Assembly (NCBI RefSeq): GCF_001015195.1
Contig: NZ_LDES01000024.1
Coordinates: 1-64,000 of the forward strand
Reading direction: 5' to 3'
Source of the DNA: Sphingomonas sp. Y57
Lineage (GTDB): Bacteria; Pseudomonadota; Alphaproteobacteria; Sphingomonadales; Sphingomonadaceae
Length of the DNA stretch: 64,000 nucleotides
Shown here in pieces: positions 19,173 through 27,708 of this stretch; within the stretch, counting starts at the first letter, position 1, and every line of letters starts with the position of its first letter. The notes under the pieces are model-generated. The model ran no database searches. It worked only from the letters and a program-made list of their open reading frames with translations, and had not been told where the DNA came from. A program made the translations under genes and the position numbers.

Positions 19173-20737
19173 GCCGCGACCTTCAAGGGCGTCCGCCGTG
19201 ACAGATCGAACAAGGGATCCAGCGTGTCGAAACGATAGGCGTCGAGAAGAATGCCATTTTCAGGCGCAAGCCGCAGATTGGCGGCCGTCCCGAAATCCAG
19301 CCAGGGCAGCAGATAGAAGTCGCGGATGGTGCGATTATCTTCATCCATGCGTGCGACGATCGTGATGTTCGGGCGAAGCCCGCTGTCAAAGCGCACTTTC
19401 CAGCGCAGCGCACCCGCCTCAGTTACCTTGCACCGGGAGATGACGAGCGAGGCGGTAAATTCCTCATTGATATGGAGAAGGTCATTCAGGGGATCGCGGC
19501 AGACTGATCCGCCGGCCTCGCCGATCTGTGCGATCACCTGGGTGACAACATCGGGATGAAGCGCCCGAAGCGCCTTGTTCGTCTCGATATAGCGATAGTC
19601 CCGCGACGGGGCGTAACCGACCAGCTGGTAAGCCCGGACCAGACTTCCGAAGCGGTGCCGGAAGGTGGAGCTCGACGGCATGTCCTCGATCTCGTCGATG
19701 ACAAGTCCGGAGATCCATCCCTTTTCCGCGAGCAGGGCCGACAGGCGGCTCAGTAGTTCCTCGTCGCTGAAGCGCCGGCTGCGCTCCTGGATGATGCGTT
19801 GCGCCGCCTCGAAAAAGTCGCGCTCGACGATCGCCTCGAACGCGCCATCGCCGCGCACCCACATGTCGGGGGTGTTCACGACCCGCTTTGCCTTCAGCTT
19901 GAAGGACGCACGGTTATAGACGTTGTTGCCGATATACTTCTCGTTGGTCAGCACCTGATGAACGGTGCCGCGTGTCCAGGGACGACCGAGATCGGTGAGA
20001 ATGCCTTCCTCGTTCAATGCCACGGCGATCTCTGTCTCCGTGCGTCGTTGCACCACGAACATCCGATAGAGCTTGCGGACTACCTCGACCTCCTCGGGCG
20101 GGCCGGGCTTGAGGATGACCCGGTCGGTTTGCAGGCTTTTCTGCTCGCCGCGATTGAGTACAGCCTTGGGCTGACGATGCTCATCGACGAGATAGCGCCG
20201 CAATCCGAAGCCCGCAGCGCCACCTTGCCGAAACCCCAGCCGGATAAGACGGCATTGCCCGGTAAAGACCTTTACCGACAGCTCCCGGCTATATTCGCCC
20301 GCCATCGCGCGCTTCATGCTCTTGATGATCGTGGCGCTCAGGCTGCCGTCATTCTCGAACTGCTCCGCGCAATATTGGACGGTGATCCCGGCCTCGCGGC
20401 AGATGAATTCATAATAGGCGCTCTCGTCGGCATCCTGGAATCGACCCCACCGGCTCACATCATAGACAAGGATAGCCTTGAAGTCGGCTTGCCCGCTCCG
20501 CACGTCGGCGATCAGTTGCTGGAGCGAGAGCCGTCCGTCGAGACGCAGGCCGCTCTTGCCCGAGTCCTCATAGGTCCTGACGATCTGGAATCCGCGTCGG
20601 GCCGCATATTGAGCGATGATCTCCGCCTGATTTTCTGTCGAGTATTTTTGATGCTCGGTCGACATGCGGACATATTGCGCGGCGCGGATCGGTTCGCGCG
20701 GTACGGCTTCTGCTGCAATTATCTCCGTAGAGTTCAT
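19169..20737 (-). CDS. Large serine recombinase
   Basis: I chose the ATG at 20,737 (522 residues). The resolvase domain starts at once with AAQYVRMSTEHQKYSTENQ, which holds the nucleophile serine in the Y-x-R-x-S motif, and continues with VYDVSRWGRFQDADESA, the conserved arginine region. A Recombinase domain follows (TEIAVALNEEGILTDLGRPW, then VLTNEKYIGNNVYNRASF). The C-terminal half is long, as in integrases that act on att sites rather than small resolvases. I saw no zinc-ribbon cysteine cluster of the kind common in phage serine integrases. It is translationally coupled to two ParB-like genes. Confidence 0.85.
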   Translation of the reverse strand: MNSTEIIAAEAVPREPIRAAQYVRMSTEHQKYSTENQAEIIAQYAARRGFQIVRTYEDSGKSGLRLDGRLSLQQLIADVRSGQADFKAILVYDVSRWGRFQDADESAYYEFICREAGITVQYCAEQFENDGSLSATIIKSMKRAMAGEYSRELSVKVFTGQCRLIRLGFRQGGAAGFGLRRYLVDEHRQPKAVLNRGEQKSLQTDRVILKPGPPEEVEVVRKLYRMFVVQRRTETEIAVALNEEGILTDLGRPWTRGTVHQVLTNEKYIGNNVYNRASFKLKAKRVVNTPDMWVRGDGAFEAIVERDFFEAAQRIIQERSRRFSDEELLSRLSALLAEKGWISGLVIDEIEDMPSSSTFRHRFGSLVRAYQLVGYAPSRDYRYIETNKALRALHPDVVTQVIAQIGEAGGSVCRDPLNDLLHINEEFTASLVISRCKVTEAGALRWKVRFDSGLRPNITIVARMDEDNRTIRDFYLLPWLDFGTAANLRLAPENGILLDAYRFDTLDPLFDLSRRTPLKVAA

Positions 20738-20810
20738 GACACCGGCTGCTTTCGTGAACCGCAAGCGGACAGGCTCGACTTCCAACCAACTGTATTGGGA
20801 GTGAGCGAGA

Positions 20811-21227
20811 ATGTCGTTTTCCAAGAAAGACCGAAAGCTTCAGTCCAAAAGCGGAATAATATTTCCAACCTCGACCTTCACGGAACCGCTGGCGATGGCC
20901 ATTGCCGGAGCCCTGAAGGAAGAGTTCGGCAACACGCCCTCAGCCCTCAAGACGATTGCGCAACTGACGCGTTCCAACGAGCGCGCGGTGCGCAACTGGT
21001 TCGAGGGGAAGAACAGCCCAAGCGCCGAGAATCTGGTTATTCTTATGCGCAATTCCGATCTTATCCTGCGCACGGTGCTTGCGCTTGCGGATCGCCAGGA
21101 TCTCGTCGTGGCGGTCGGCCTCGCCGGTCTCCGGCGACAGCTGATGGACGCGGTCGCGGCGATCGACGGGTTACCGATGGGCGCTTCGGATCATGAATCC
21201 GATGACGTCGATGACGCCGGGACATAA
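20811..21227 (+). CDS. Small HTH-type putative regulator
   Basis: A 138-residue protein whose middle reads SALKTIAQLTRSNERAVRNWFEGKNSPSAENLVILM, a convincing Xre/phage-type helix-turn-helix. The C-terminus is acidic. It is divergent from the recombinase, with about 73 bases between the start codons, and GGGAGTGAGCGAG precedes the ATG. It may control the recombinase/ParB operon, the downstream helicase, or both. The target is not known. Confidence 0.6.
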   Translation: MSFSKKDRKLQSKSGIIFPTSTFTEPLAMAIAGALKEEFGNTPSALKTIAQLTRSNERAVRNWFEGKNSPSAENLVILMRNSDLILRTVLALADRQDLVVAVGLAGLRRQLMDAVAAIDGLPMGASDHESDDVDDAGT

Positions 21228-21377
21228 CGACTTTGGAACTGTGCTATGACTATATGATCTGGTGCAGACACGAAATGACATTGATTTCAAACGACTCGCG
21301 GCGCCGGAAAGCCGTGCCGTAGCGAGTGGCGACGCGCTCACTCTGCGGGGGCGTCGCGTCCCCGACCGGAGGCGCGC

Positions 21378-24032
21378 ATGATCGAATGGATCATCGGCGC
21401 GGCGCTTCTCGCCGGCGGCCTTTTCGGCACCGGCAAGACGAAACCGCAGAACGCGCGCCCGACGCCTGGTCCACGGGAGGATTTTCCTGCCAAGGTCGCG
21501 CAGTGGCGTACCATCTGGGAACCGGCGGTCGATCGCTCACGCTGGATCCCCAAAAGCATGGCGTCGCGCATCATCGCGCGTTTTCCGCCTCCCAAACGGT
21601 CAGGATTTCCTTTTTCGTTGATGGGAGGCGATCGCGTCGAGCAGGAACTGCTCACCGAATTTGCCACGCACAATGTCGCCTATCTGGCGAGACAGAAGGA
21701 GCGACTGAAGCCCTTCTTCGACACAGTCGAGAAGAACCCGCTCACCGATGATCAGATGGACGGATGCATCTGCATGGACGATGCGGTGCAGATCGTGGCT
21801 GCGGCGGGGTCGGGCAAGACGTCGACCATGGTGGCCCGGGTCGGCTATGCGCTTCACGAAGGCCTCGTGCAGCCCGAGCAGATACTCGTTCTGGCCTTCA
21901 ACCGGGCCGTCGCGGAAGAACTCCAGGCCAGGATCAATGCCAGGCTGGCAGGGTTCGATGGCATCGATGCTGTGACGGTAAAGACGTTCAACGCCTTTGG
22001 CCTAAGCGTTATCGGCAAGGCGACGGGGCGCAAACCATCGCTGGCCGAATGGGCCGAGCCGGGCCGCGATGGGGTCATGATCGTCGAAATCATCGACGAC
22101 CTGCGGACCAGCGACGACAAGTTCCGTCACGACTGGGATCTGTTTCGCACGGTTTTCGGTCGGGACATTGGTTCATGGAACGAGCCTGCGCAGGCCAACG
22201 CCTATCGCGACGGGCGGCGGGGCATTCTCACCGCCAATGGCGAGATCGTCAAAAGTGAAGAGGAGCGGATGATCGCCGACTGGCTCTTCTATCATGGAGT
22301 CCACTACCAATACGAACGCCCCTATGAGCATGATACCGCCACCGAGCATCATCGGCAGTATCGTCCCGATTTTTTCTACCCGGAGATCAACCTCTATCAC
22401 GAGCATTTCGCGCTCGACGAAAAGGGACAGGCGCCACCACATTTCGGGGGCGATTATGTCAGCGGGGTTCATTGGAAACGCGGGCTTCATGCCGAGAAGG
22501 GCACGCGGCTTATTGAAACCACCTCCCACGGGATCAGGCGAGCGGCCGGCTTTGCCGGCCTTGCAGATGAACTGAAACGGAGTGGGATCGTCCTTCAATA
22601 TGATCCTGACCGTCCGGGCAAAGGTCAACGACCGATCACCACCGAACAGCTCGCTGCGACGATCCGGATTTTCCAGCAGCACGTCAAAAGCAACGGCCTC
22701 TCCCTCCAACAACTCCGGGAGGCCGCGGCCAAGGATGCGCAGGGTCATGCCGACCGGTCGGCCCGATTTCTGGCGCTCTTCGAACGGATAGCGAACGAGT
22801 GGGAACGGCGGCTGCGTGAGGCGGACTGTATCGATTTCGACGACATGCTGCTGATGGCGATCGAGCATATCGAGAGCGGCCGGTTCGCCAGCCCCCATCT
22901 GATGGTGCTGGCCGATGAATTTCAGGACACGTCACGAGCCAAGGTACGCATGCTGAAAGCCCTGCTGAAGAACGCCGGCGAAGAGGCGCATCTGTGTGTC
23001 GTCGGCGACGATTGGCAGGGTATCAATCGATTCGCCGGAGCCGATATCTCGGTCATGACCGAGTTTGAGAAGGTATTTGATCATTCGACCCGGCTTATGC
23101 TGAACACGACCTTCCGCTGTCCCGCGCAATTATGCGAGGCCGCGAGTACCTTCGTCCAGGCCAATCCCCGGCAGATCAAAAAGACCGTCGAGACGACGAA
23201 CCCCTATGCGAAGAAGGCGCTGCATGCCTTCGCCGCAGAAACACCGGCCTTAGCGCAGGAACGTCTCGAGCAAGATCTGCAAAGCATGTATGACTTTGCG
23301 CGGGACGGCAGGCTGAGCCCGGACGTCGACGGCCGCATCAGCGTGATGATGCTCGGCCGGTACAACAATGACGAACCCCGTGGCTGGCGGCGCTGGCAAC
23401 GGCGCTTTGGCGAGTTTCTGAGTATCGAATACCGCACGGTTCATTCCTCCAAGGGGCTCGAAGCGGACTATGTGATGCTCATCAACGTCGTCGAGGGCAT
23501 GATGGGCTTTCCAAGCCAGATTACCGACGATCCACTCCTTCAGATCGCGATGCCCGAACCCGATCCCTATCCCTTGGCTGAGGAGCGTCGCCTCTTCTAC
23601 GTCGCGCTGACCCGGGCTCGCCGCCAGGTGCGCATCTACACCCAGACAGACTCGCCGTCTCGTTTCCTGAGCGAACTGGCGAGGTCCGGCGCGGTCAAGG
23701 TGGAGACGGAGGCAGGGATATTGACGCCATGCCCGAAGTGCGGCGAAGGTGCCATGAGGCGGTATGACGGGCAGTATGGTCCGTTCGAAGCGTGCAGCAC
23801 CCACCCGCGTTGCGATTTCAAACGCAACCTTTCAGGGGAGGGCTCCAGCGCAGCCGCGCCACCCGACCGCGTGAGGATCACCCATCCGATATCAGCCGGA
23901 GATGTCTGTCCCACCTGCGGCGACGGATTGATGGTCGTCCGCTCCGGCGGCGCCTATCAACCGTTTCTTGCTTGCTCGGCTTACCCCTCCTGCAAAACGA
24001 CCGCAGCGCTGGTCCCATCACCGGCGGGGTGA
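21378..24032 (+). CDS. UvrD-like helicase with inserted PD-(D/E)XK-type domain and two C-terminal zinc ribbons
   Basis: An 884-residue protein. The N-terminus starts with a short hydrophobic stretch (WIIGAALLAGGLFG). Walker A is AAGSGKTST near 136-144, motif II LADEFQDTS, motif III VVGDDWQGINRFAGAD, motif V TVHSSKGLEADYV and motif VI YVALTRARRQV. Between motifs Ia and II sits an insert with SEEERMIADWLFYHG, YERPYEH, YRPDFFYP and EHFALDEKG, resembling a Vsr/DUF559-type nuclease domain. The C-terminus has two topoisomerase-type zinc ribbons, each starting CPxCG and ending in a C-x(5)-C pair. CGGAGGCGCGC precedes the ATG. The layout suggests a helicase-nuclease acting on unusual or foreign DNA. 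Confidence 0.8.
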   Translation: MIEWIIGAALLAGGLFGTGKTKPQNARPTPGPREDFPAKVAQWRTIWEPAVDRSRWIPKSMASRIIARFPPPKRSGFPFSLMGGDRVEQELLTEFATHNVAYLARQKERLKPFFDTVEKNPLTDDQMDGCICMDDAVQIVAAAGSGKTSTMVARVGYALHEGLVQPEQILVLAFNRAVAEELQARINARLAGFDGIDAVTVKTFNAFGLSVIGKATGRKPSLAEWAEPGRDGVMIVEIIDDLRTSDDKFRHDWDLFRTVFGRDIGSWNEPAQANAYRDGRRGILTANGEIVKSEEERMIADWLFYHGVHYQYERPYEHDTATEHHRQYRPDFFYPEINLYHEHFALDEKGQAPPHFGGDYVSGVHWKRGLHAEKGTRLIETTSHGIRRAAGFAGLADELKRSGIVLQYDPDRPGKGQRPITTEQLAATIRIFQQHVKSNGLSLQQLREAAAKDAQGHADRSARFLALFERIANEWERRLREADCIDFDDMLLMAIEHIESGRFASPHLMVLADEFQDTSRAKVRMLKALLKNAGEEAHLCVVGDDWQGINRFAGADISVMTEFEKVFDHSTRLMLNTTFRCPAQLCEAASTFVQANPRQIKKTVETTNPYAKKALHAFAAETPALAQERLEQDLQSMYDFARDGRLSPDVDGRISVMMLGRYNNDEPRGWRRWQRRFGEFLSIEYRTVHSSKGLEADYVMLINVVEGMMGFPSQITDDPLLQIAMPEPDPYPLAEERRLFYVALTRARRQVRIYTQTDSPSRFLSELARSGAVKVETEAGILTPCPKCGEGAMRRYDGQYGPFEACSTHPRCDFKRNLSGEGSSAAAPPDRVRITHPISAGDVCPTCGDGLMVVRSGGAYQPFLACSAYPSCKTTAALVPSPAG

Positions 24033-24097
24033 ATGAGGTCCGTTACCCGATCACCAGCAAGCGCTGCGGCGAGGTCGGAGAACCTCGCCGCAGAACA

Positions 24098-24559
24098 TTA
24101 TTCGCGGCCGATCAGTTTGCGGCAGATCGCTATGATCCAATTCAGGGTGCGTTGGACCAAACCAGTTCCGGCTGGCGGCACGGACTTGGGCGTCGGCATG
24201 CCGATGGGCGCCGGCTTTGGCGCAGGCGGCCGCTTGAGCCTACGATCGCGCTCCCGTCCCGCCTCGATCGCACCGCGAGACATTCTGCCTGCCCAGAGGA
24301 TCTTGCCCTGTTTGATCACATAATGTGAAGCGCAAGCAAAGTCGTGATTGCCGATCGAAGGCCAGATCGATGCTGCATCGCCCTCCATCGACAGTCGATA
24401 TTCGGTACGAACGAGGGGTGTGGACACTTCTTCCCCGCACCCGCATGCGCAATTATGCAACGCGACGCGGCATTCCTCCGAGACATACAGGATGCCGTCT
24501 TCGAGAATCTCGGGTATCTCATCCACGAAGACGGTTTTGAGCCTGTCGACCCGGGCCAT
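24098..24559 (-). CDS. DUF6527-like zinc-binding protein of the ubiquitin-like operon
   Basis: A 153-residue protein with C30, H35 and the cluster C37-x-C39-x-C41 (HNCACGCGEE), then GNHDFACASHYV with C76 and H79, and KILWAG. These are likely zinc ligands. I recognise it as DUF6527, a family seen beside multi-ubiquitin and ThiF genes. A basic proline-rich tail follows (RRLKRPPAPKPAP), ending in a hydrophobic stretch (TLNWIIAICRKLIG). Start and preceding stop overlap as TAATG at 24,557-24,561. It could be an E3-like or deconjugating partner; no motif settles it. Confidence 0.65.
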   Translation of the reverse strand: MARVDRLKTVFVDEIPEILEDGILYVSEECRVALHNCACGCGEEVSTPLVRTEYRLSMEGDAASIWPSIGNHDFACASHYVIKQGKILWAGRMSRGAIEAGRERDRRLKRPPAPKPAPIGMPTPKSVPPAGTGLVQRTLNWIIAICRKLIGRE

Positions 24560-25743
24560 TATGCGGCCCTATTCGAGATGTTGTTGCCCTCGATCATGTA
24601 GACCGAGTTCACCTCGTTCCGCTCGTCGCGGAAATAGTTCGACCAGCGCTTCCATCGCATGATCGCCATGATGGCGTTGAGCGAATTGACAGCGGCGATC
24701 TGAATATCTGTCCGGTAAAGGTCATCCTCCTCCTTGTCATCGCCGAACGGCAGCAACCGTTCGACTTCGGACCAGGCCATGCCGGGGCGGATGAAGGTTG
24801 CTCGGGCGCAGCCATCAAGACAATCCTCTTCCAGGCCTACTCCGATCCCGGTATCGACGAAGGGGATCTCCAGCCGAAGCAATCCCTCGGCTATCTCGCG
24901 GCGTGAAGACCCCTTATCGACGCAGACGAATACGAAATCGAAGCCTGCCAGCTCGTCCACATTGGCCGCTGTCACCCGAACAGGATGCGCGGTGATGCCC
25001 GTATGCATCCGGGCATAGACCTGTGCGTAATAGTCGACCTTGTACGGGAAACCCTTGAGCAGTTCCGGCTCCGGTGAGCCAGGCGACCGGAACAGATTGT
25101 GGTTCAAGAGCTGGTCGCCATCATAAAGATGGATTTCGGTAACCCAGGTCTTCGCCAGCAGATCGAGCAGAAACGATCCGGTTCCGCCAAGACCGATGAT
25201 CGCGACCCGCCCCTTCAGCTTGCGGTTCACGCCGCCAATCCGATAGCGGGCCGAGGCGGAATCGGGAATGGCGAACGGGCTATCGTCATTGGCGATCATC
25301 GCCTTGGCATGGGTCCGGGCGTTGGCCGTCCGATCGAGAGACCGGGCAGCGCCGCCGATCAGTCGCTCATAGGCGACCACCTTGTCATAGATATTTTCGT
25401 ACCGGTGGGTGACCTCGGGCTTGGACGAGAGATAGTGATCCACGTCCATCTCGCCGCAGCGCTGTTTCTGGGAATTGTTGATGATGTTCCCCATGGGGGC
25501 GCCGTTGCGATGGCACGGCGTCCCCCCTGCGAAATACATCGTGTGATCGCCTTGCGGCGTTGCCGTGAGGCCCGTGCCGTCGAGCGACAGGGCGCAGGTG
25601 AGCACGCCCCTTGCCAAATTTCCGTCAACCGTGACGTGCGGAACACTCCGCACGATCAAGTGGCTGTTGCGCACCTCGATCTCGAAGCCCTCGTCGGCGA
25701 GGCGCTTGAGATGGGGATCACGACTTATCAGAGCGGCGGACAT
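24559..25743 (-). CDS. E1-like ThiF-family adenylyltransferase with extra N-terminal domain
   Basis: A 394-residue protein. The C-terminal half is a ThiF/E1 Rossmann domain: AIIGLGGTGSFLLDLLAK at about 181-198, IHLYDGDQLLNHNLFR (the conserved D and R residues that bind ATP), VFVCVDKGSSRREI and PFVDTGIGV. Cysteines C308 and C312 lie where an E1 catalytic cysteine could be. Residues 1 to about 150 form a separate domain with C77 and C96 (QKQRCGEMDVDHYLS) that may be the E2-like part of such fused enzymes. E1 enzymes adenylate the C-terminus of a ubiquitin-like protein. The start overlaps the Ubl gene by 26 bases, so both are coupled. Confidence 0.8.
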   Translation of the reverse strand: MSAALISRDPHLKRLADEGFEIEVRNSHLIVRSVPHVTVDGNLARGVLTCALSLDGTGLTATPQGDHTMYFAGGTPCHRNGAPMGNIINNSQKQRCGEMDVDHYLSSKPEVTHRYENIYDKVVAYERLIGGAARSLDRTANARTHAKAMIANDDSPFAIPDSASARYRIGGVNRKLKGRVAIIGLGGTGSFLLDLLAKTWVTEIHLYDGDQLLNHNLFRSPGSPEPELLKGFPYKVDYYAQVYARMHTGITAHPVRVTAANVDELAGFDFVFVCVDKGSSRREIAEGLLRLEIPFVDTGIGVGLEEDCLDGCARATFIRPGMAWSEVERLLPFGDDKEEDDLYRTDIQIAAVNSLNAIMAIMRWKRWSNYFRDERNEVNSVYMIEGNNISNRAA

Positions 25744-26377
25744 TGAAGACCATCCCTTTCTTCACCGCAATGGTCTCGCCTTCGACGAGATCGCCCTCGG
25801 CGCCATGGACACCGTGGAGATAGGTGATCGTGTAGTTGAAGTTCTCAAAGTCAGGATTGGGGTAAGCGATCGCCGCGATCTCGCGGTAGCTGTGCGGGCG
25901 TTTTTCCACGGTCCGGGGCCGCCCGTTGACCTTGATGGTTACCGTCTTGGGTTCACGGCTGCGGATCCGTTCGACCCCGGCGCCACCCAGCGCCACCTCA
26001 CCATCGCTGGGGATGACCGCATCGCCAGCGCTGTCGAGGATGAGCTCAAGCTCTTCGTCGATCTCGCCATAGCGATAGATGTCGGCGGCGAGGATCGTTG
26101 GAGAACCCCATTCCCAGCCCCGCTCATTGACGGTGAAGTTGTAGGTGCGGTCGCTGGTGAACGAGAGGAAGACCGCGATCTCGCCGCTGGCGAACTTGAC
26201 CTCCTCCTCGATGCTGATTGAGCGGGCGAGGCCGCCCGCAATCTGGATCAGAACGAAATCGCTGGCCGGCGCCAGCCCCGCAATCTCGCGGATCTGGCTA
26301 CCATCCAAGACTTTGTCTCCGGTGCCATGAAGGGCACCGTTGACGCTAAACTGAAATTTGTCGTGGCCCTTGGCCAT
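25718..26377 (-). CDS. Multi-ubiquitin protein with three tandem Ubl domains
   Basis: I chose the ATG at 26,377 (219 residues). Three repeats of about 70 residues each begin with a beta strand of the type aromatic-x-VN: FQFSVNGALHG, YNFTVNERGWE and VTIKVNGRPRT. The second contains DELELILDSAG and the third YTITYLHGVHG. This fits the Multiubiquitin family. The C-terminus is MVFNVRRSDKS with no terminal diglycine, so it either needs processing or uses a different acceptor chemistry. It is first in the operon, before the E1-like and DUF6527-like genes, and divergent from the toxin-antitoxin pair. Confidence 0.8.
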   Translation of the reverse strand: MAKGHDKFQFSVNGALHGTGDKVLDGSQIREIAGLAPASDFVLIQIAGGLARSISIEEEVKFASGEIAVFLSFTSDRTYNFTVNERGWEWGSPTILAADIYRYGEIDEELELILDSAGDAVIPSDGEVALGGAGVERIRSREPKTVTIKVNGRPRTVEKRPHSYREIAAIAYPNPDFENFNYTITYLHGVHGAEGDLVEGETIAVKKGMVFNVRRSDKS

Positions 26378-26440
26378 AACGGTGCTCCATATTCTGCTGA
26401 CTCTTGATCCCGACTCCACCATGGACTAGGATCGCCATCG

Positions 26441-26471
26441 AGTCCCGATGTGGACTATCTATATCGGGACT
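26441..26471. promoter_or_regulatory. Inverted-repeat operator between Ubl operon and toxin-antitoxin pair
   Basis: AGTCCCGAT at 26,441-26,449 is matched by its exact inverse ATCGGGACT at 26,463-26,471, 13 bases apart. The repeat ends 45 bases before the antitoxin start, inside the 139-bp divergent region. A TGGACTA direct repeat at 26,422 and 26,451 overlaps it. It is a likely binding site for the Xre/MbcA antitoxin, and its position means it might also influence the ubiquitin-like operon on the other strand. Confidence 0.55.
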
Positions 26472-26516
26472 AATTTACGTTTCAAGTCCAAATCTAGATG
26501 AGAGGGAGAATTATGC

Positions 26517-26906
26517 GTGGTTAAGCTCGAACCCACCGCCCAAGCGGGCGAGGGGCGGTCCGCGATTCCGGCGGCAATGGAGGCATTCCAGGGACTGGCG
26601 GAATTGTGGCAGCTGTCGACCGAGGACCAGTTGCTACTGCTCGGATCACCCGGTCGATCGACCTTCTTCAAATGGAAGAAGGATGGCGGATCGCTCCCGC
26701 GCGACACGGTTGAACGCGTTTCTCACCTTCTGGCGATTCACAAAGCGCTCGAGATTTTGTTGCCCGACACCCGCGCTGCCGATGGTTGGATTCGGCGGCC
26801 CAATGCCCAGTTCAACGGGCAAAGTGCCCTTGATATCATGCGCGGCGGCCAGGTGATGGATATCTATCGCATAAGACAATATGTGGATGCGCAACGTGGC
26901 GGATGA
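26517..26906 (+). CDS. MbcA/ParS/Xre-type antitoxin
   Basis: The in-frame start is a GTG at 26,517 with AGAGGGAGAA upstream; the ATG four bases before it runs into a stop. The 129-residue protein has an N-terminal HTH-like part (LAELWQLSTEDQLLLLGSPG, then TFFKWKKDG) and a C-terminal DUF2384-like part (ILLPDTRAADGWIRRPNAQFNGQSALDIMRGG) typical of antitoxins paired with RES toxins. It is expected to neutralise the toxin and repress its own promoter. It overlaps the toxin gene by 26 bases. Confidence 0.8.
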   Translation: MVKLEPTAQAGEGRSAIPAAMEAFQGLAELWQLSTEDQLLLLGSPGRSTFFKWKKDGGSLPRDTVERVSHLLAIHKALEILLPDTRAADGWIRRPNAQFNGQSALDIMRGGQVMDIYRIRQYVDAQRGG

Positions 26907-27603
26907 ATTTGTCGTAGAGGAAATCGAGCAGCTCTTCTTCACGCTCATTCCATCGCGCTTCCCCACCATCGATGTGTTCGCCCGTGTGGCAAATGATCGC
27001 AGCGACGCGTTGGCCGAGATTGAATCGCTGACCAATCCGCGCCTGCGCGAACGGGATCGTCTGATGAACGGGGCGCAGGTCGTGGACGGAAATGGTCCGC
27101 TCCTGCAAAATTGGAACCACGCGCCCTTCGCCTACCCGAACCCGGACGGTACGCGCTTCTTCGATGCGGATCGCCCGGCGCTCGAACTGGCTGCGGATAT
27201 GCAAACGGCATTGGCAATCTCGATCCGAAAGCGCGAGACGTTCCTCAGCAAGACGGGTGAAGCGCCGATCGGCCTGGAAATGCGCGAACTCTCGCGGCAG
27301 GTGAAGGGACGGTTTGTCGACGGCCGTGACTGGGATCCCGAGCTTGATCTTGCGGAACGGCGCCGCCGCGGACGTCAGATTGCAGAAGCGGGCTTCGATG
27401 GTTTGCTTTTCAGGCCCGCGGAGCGACCGTCGGGCCTGTGCGTGAGCGTGCTCAAGGGGGATGTTCTGGAGCGCGCTGTGCAACGCGATCACTTCAAGTT
27501 CGTTTGGGATGGCAGCCGCGTGAGCACCGTCTATTCGTTCGGCTCGAGCGTCCAATATTCCCCGGAAGATTTGTGCGGGATCACCCAAGTCCTGGCGGCC
27601 TAG
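26881..27603 (+). CDS. RES-domain NAD+-degrading toxin
   Basis: A 240-residue protein with the RES-domain layout: VFARVANDRSDAL, NPDGTRFFDADRPALELAADMQTAL, KRETFLS, and a C-terminal FDGLLFRPAERPSGLCVSVL. RES toxins are ADP-ribosyltransferase-like NAD+ phosphorylases or glycohydrolases that deplete cytosolic NAD+. The R..R..E arrangement is visible but the serine position is not certain by eye. Pairing with the overlapping antitoxin gives a type II module. The start could be M1 or M3 (26,881 or 26,887). Confidence 0.75.
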   Translation: MWMRNVADEFVVEEIEQLFFTLIPSRFPTIDVFARVANDRSDALAEIESLTNPRLRERDRLMNGAQVVDGNGPLLQNWNHAPFAYPNPDGTRFFDADRPALELAADMQTALAISIRKRETFLSKTGEAPIGLEMRELSRQVKGRFVDGRDWDPELDLAERRRRGRQIAEAGFDGLLFRPAERPSGLCVSVLKGDVLERAVQRDHFKFVWDGSRVSTVYSFGSSVQYSPEDLCGITQVLAA

Positions 27604-27708
27604 CGGTCATGCACCGGCATCGCCCCGCCATGGGTGCATGTGCGACAGCGCGGGACTGATGGGGCGCTCGATTGCGGCAGATCAGCGGTGCTCTAGATTG
27701 CGGGAGAC

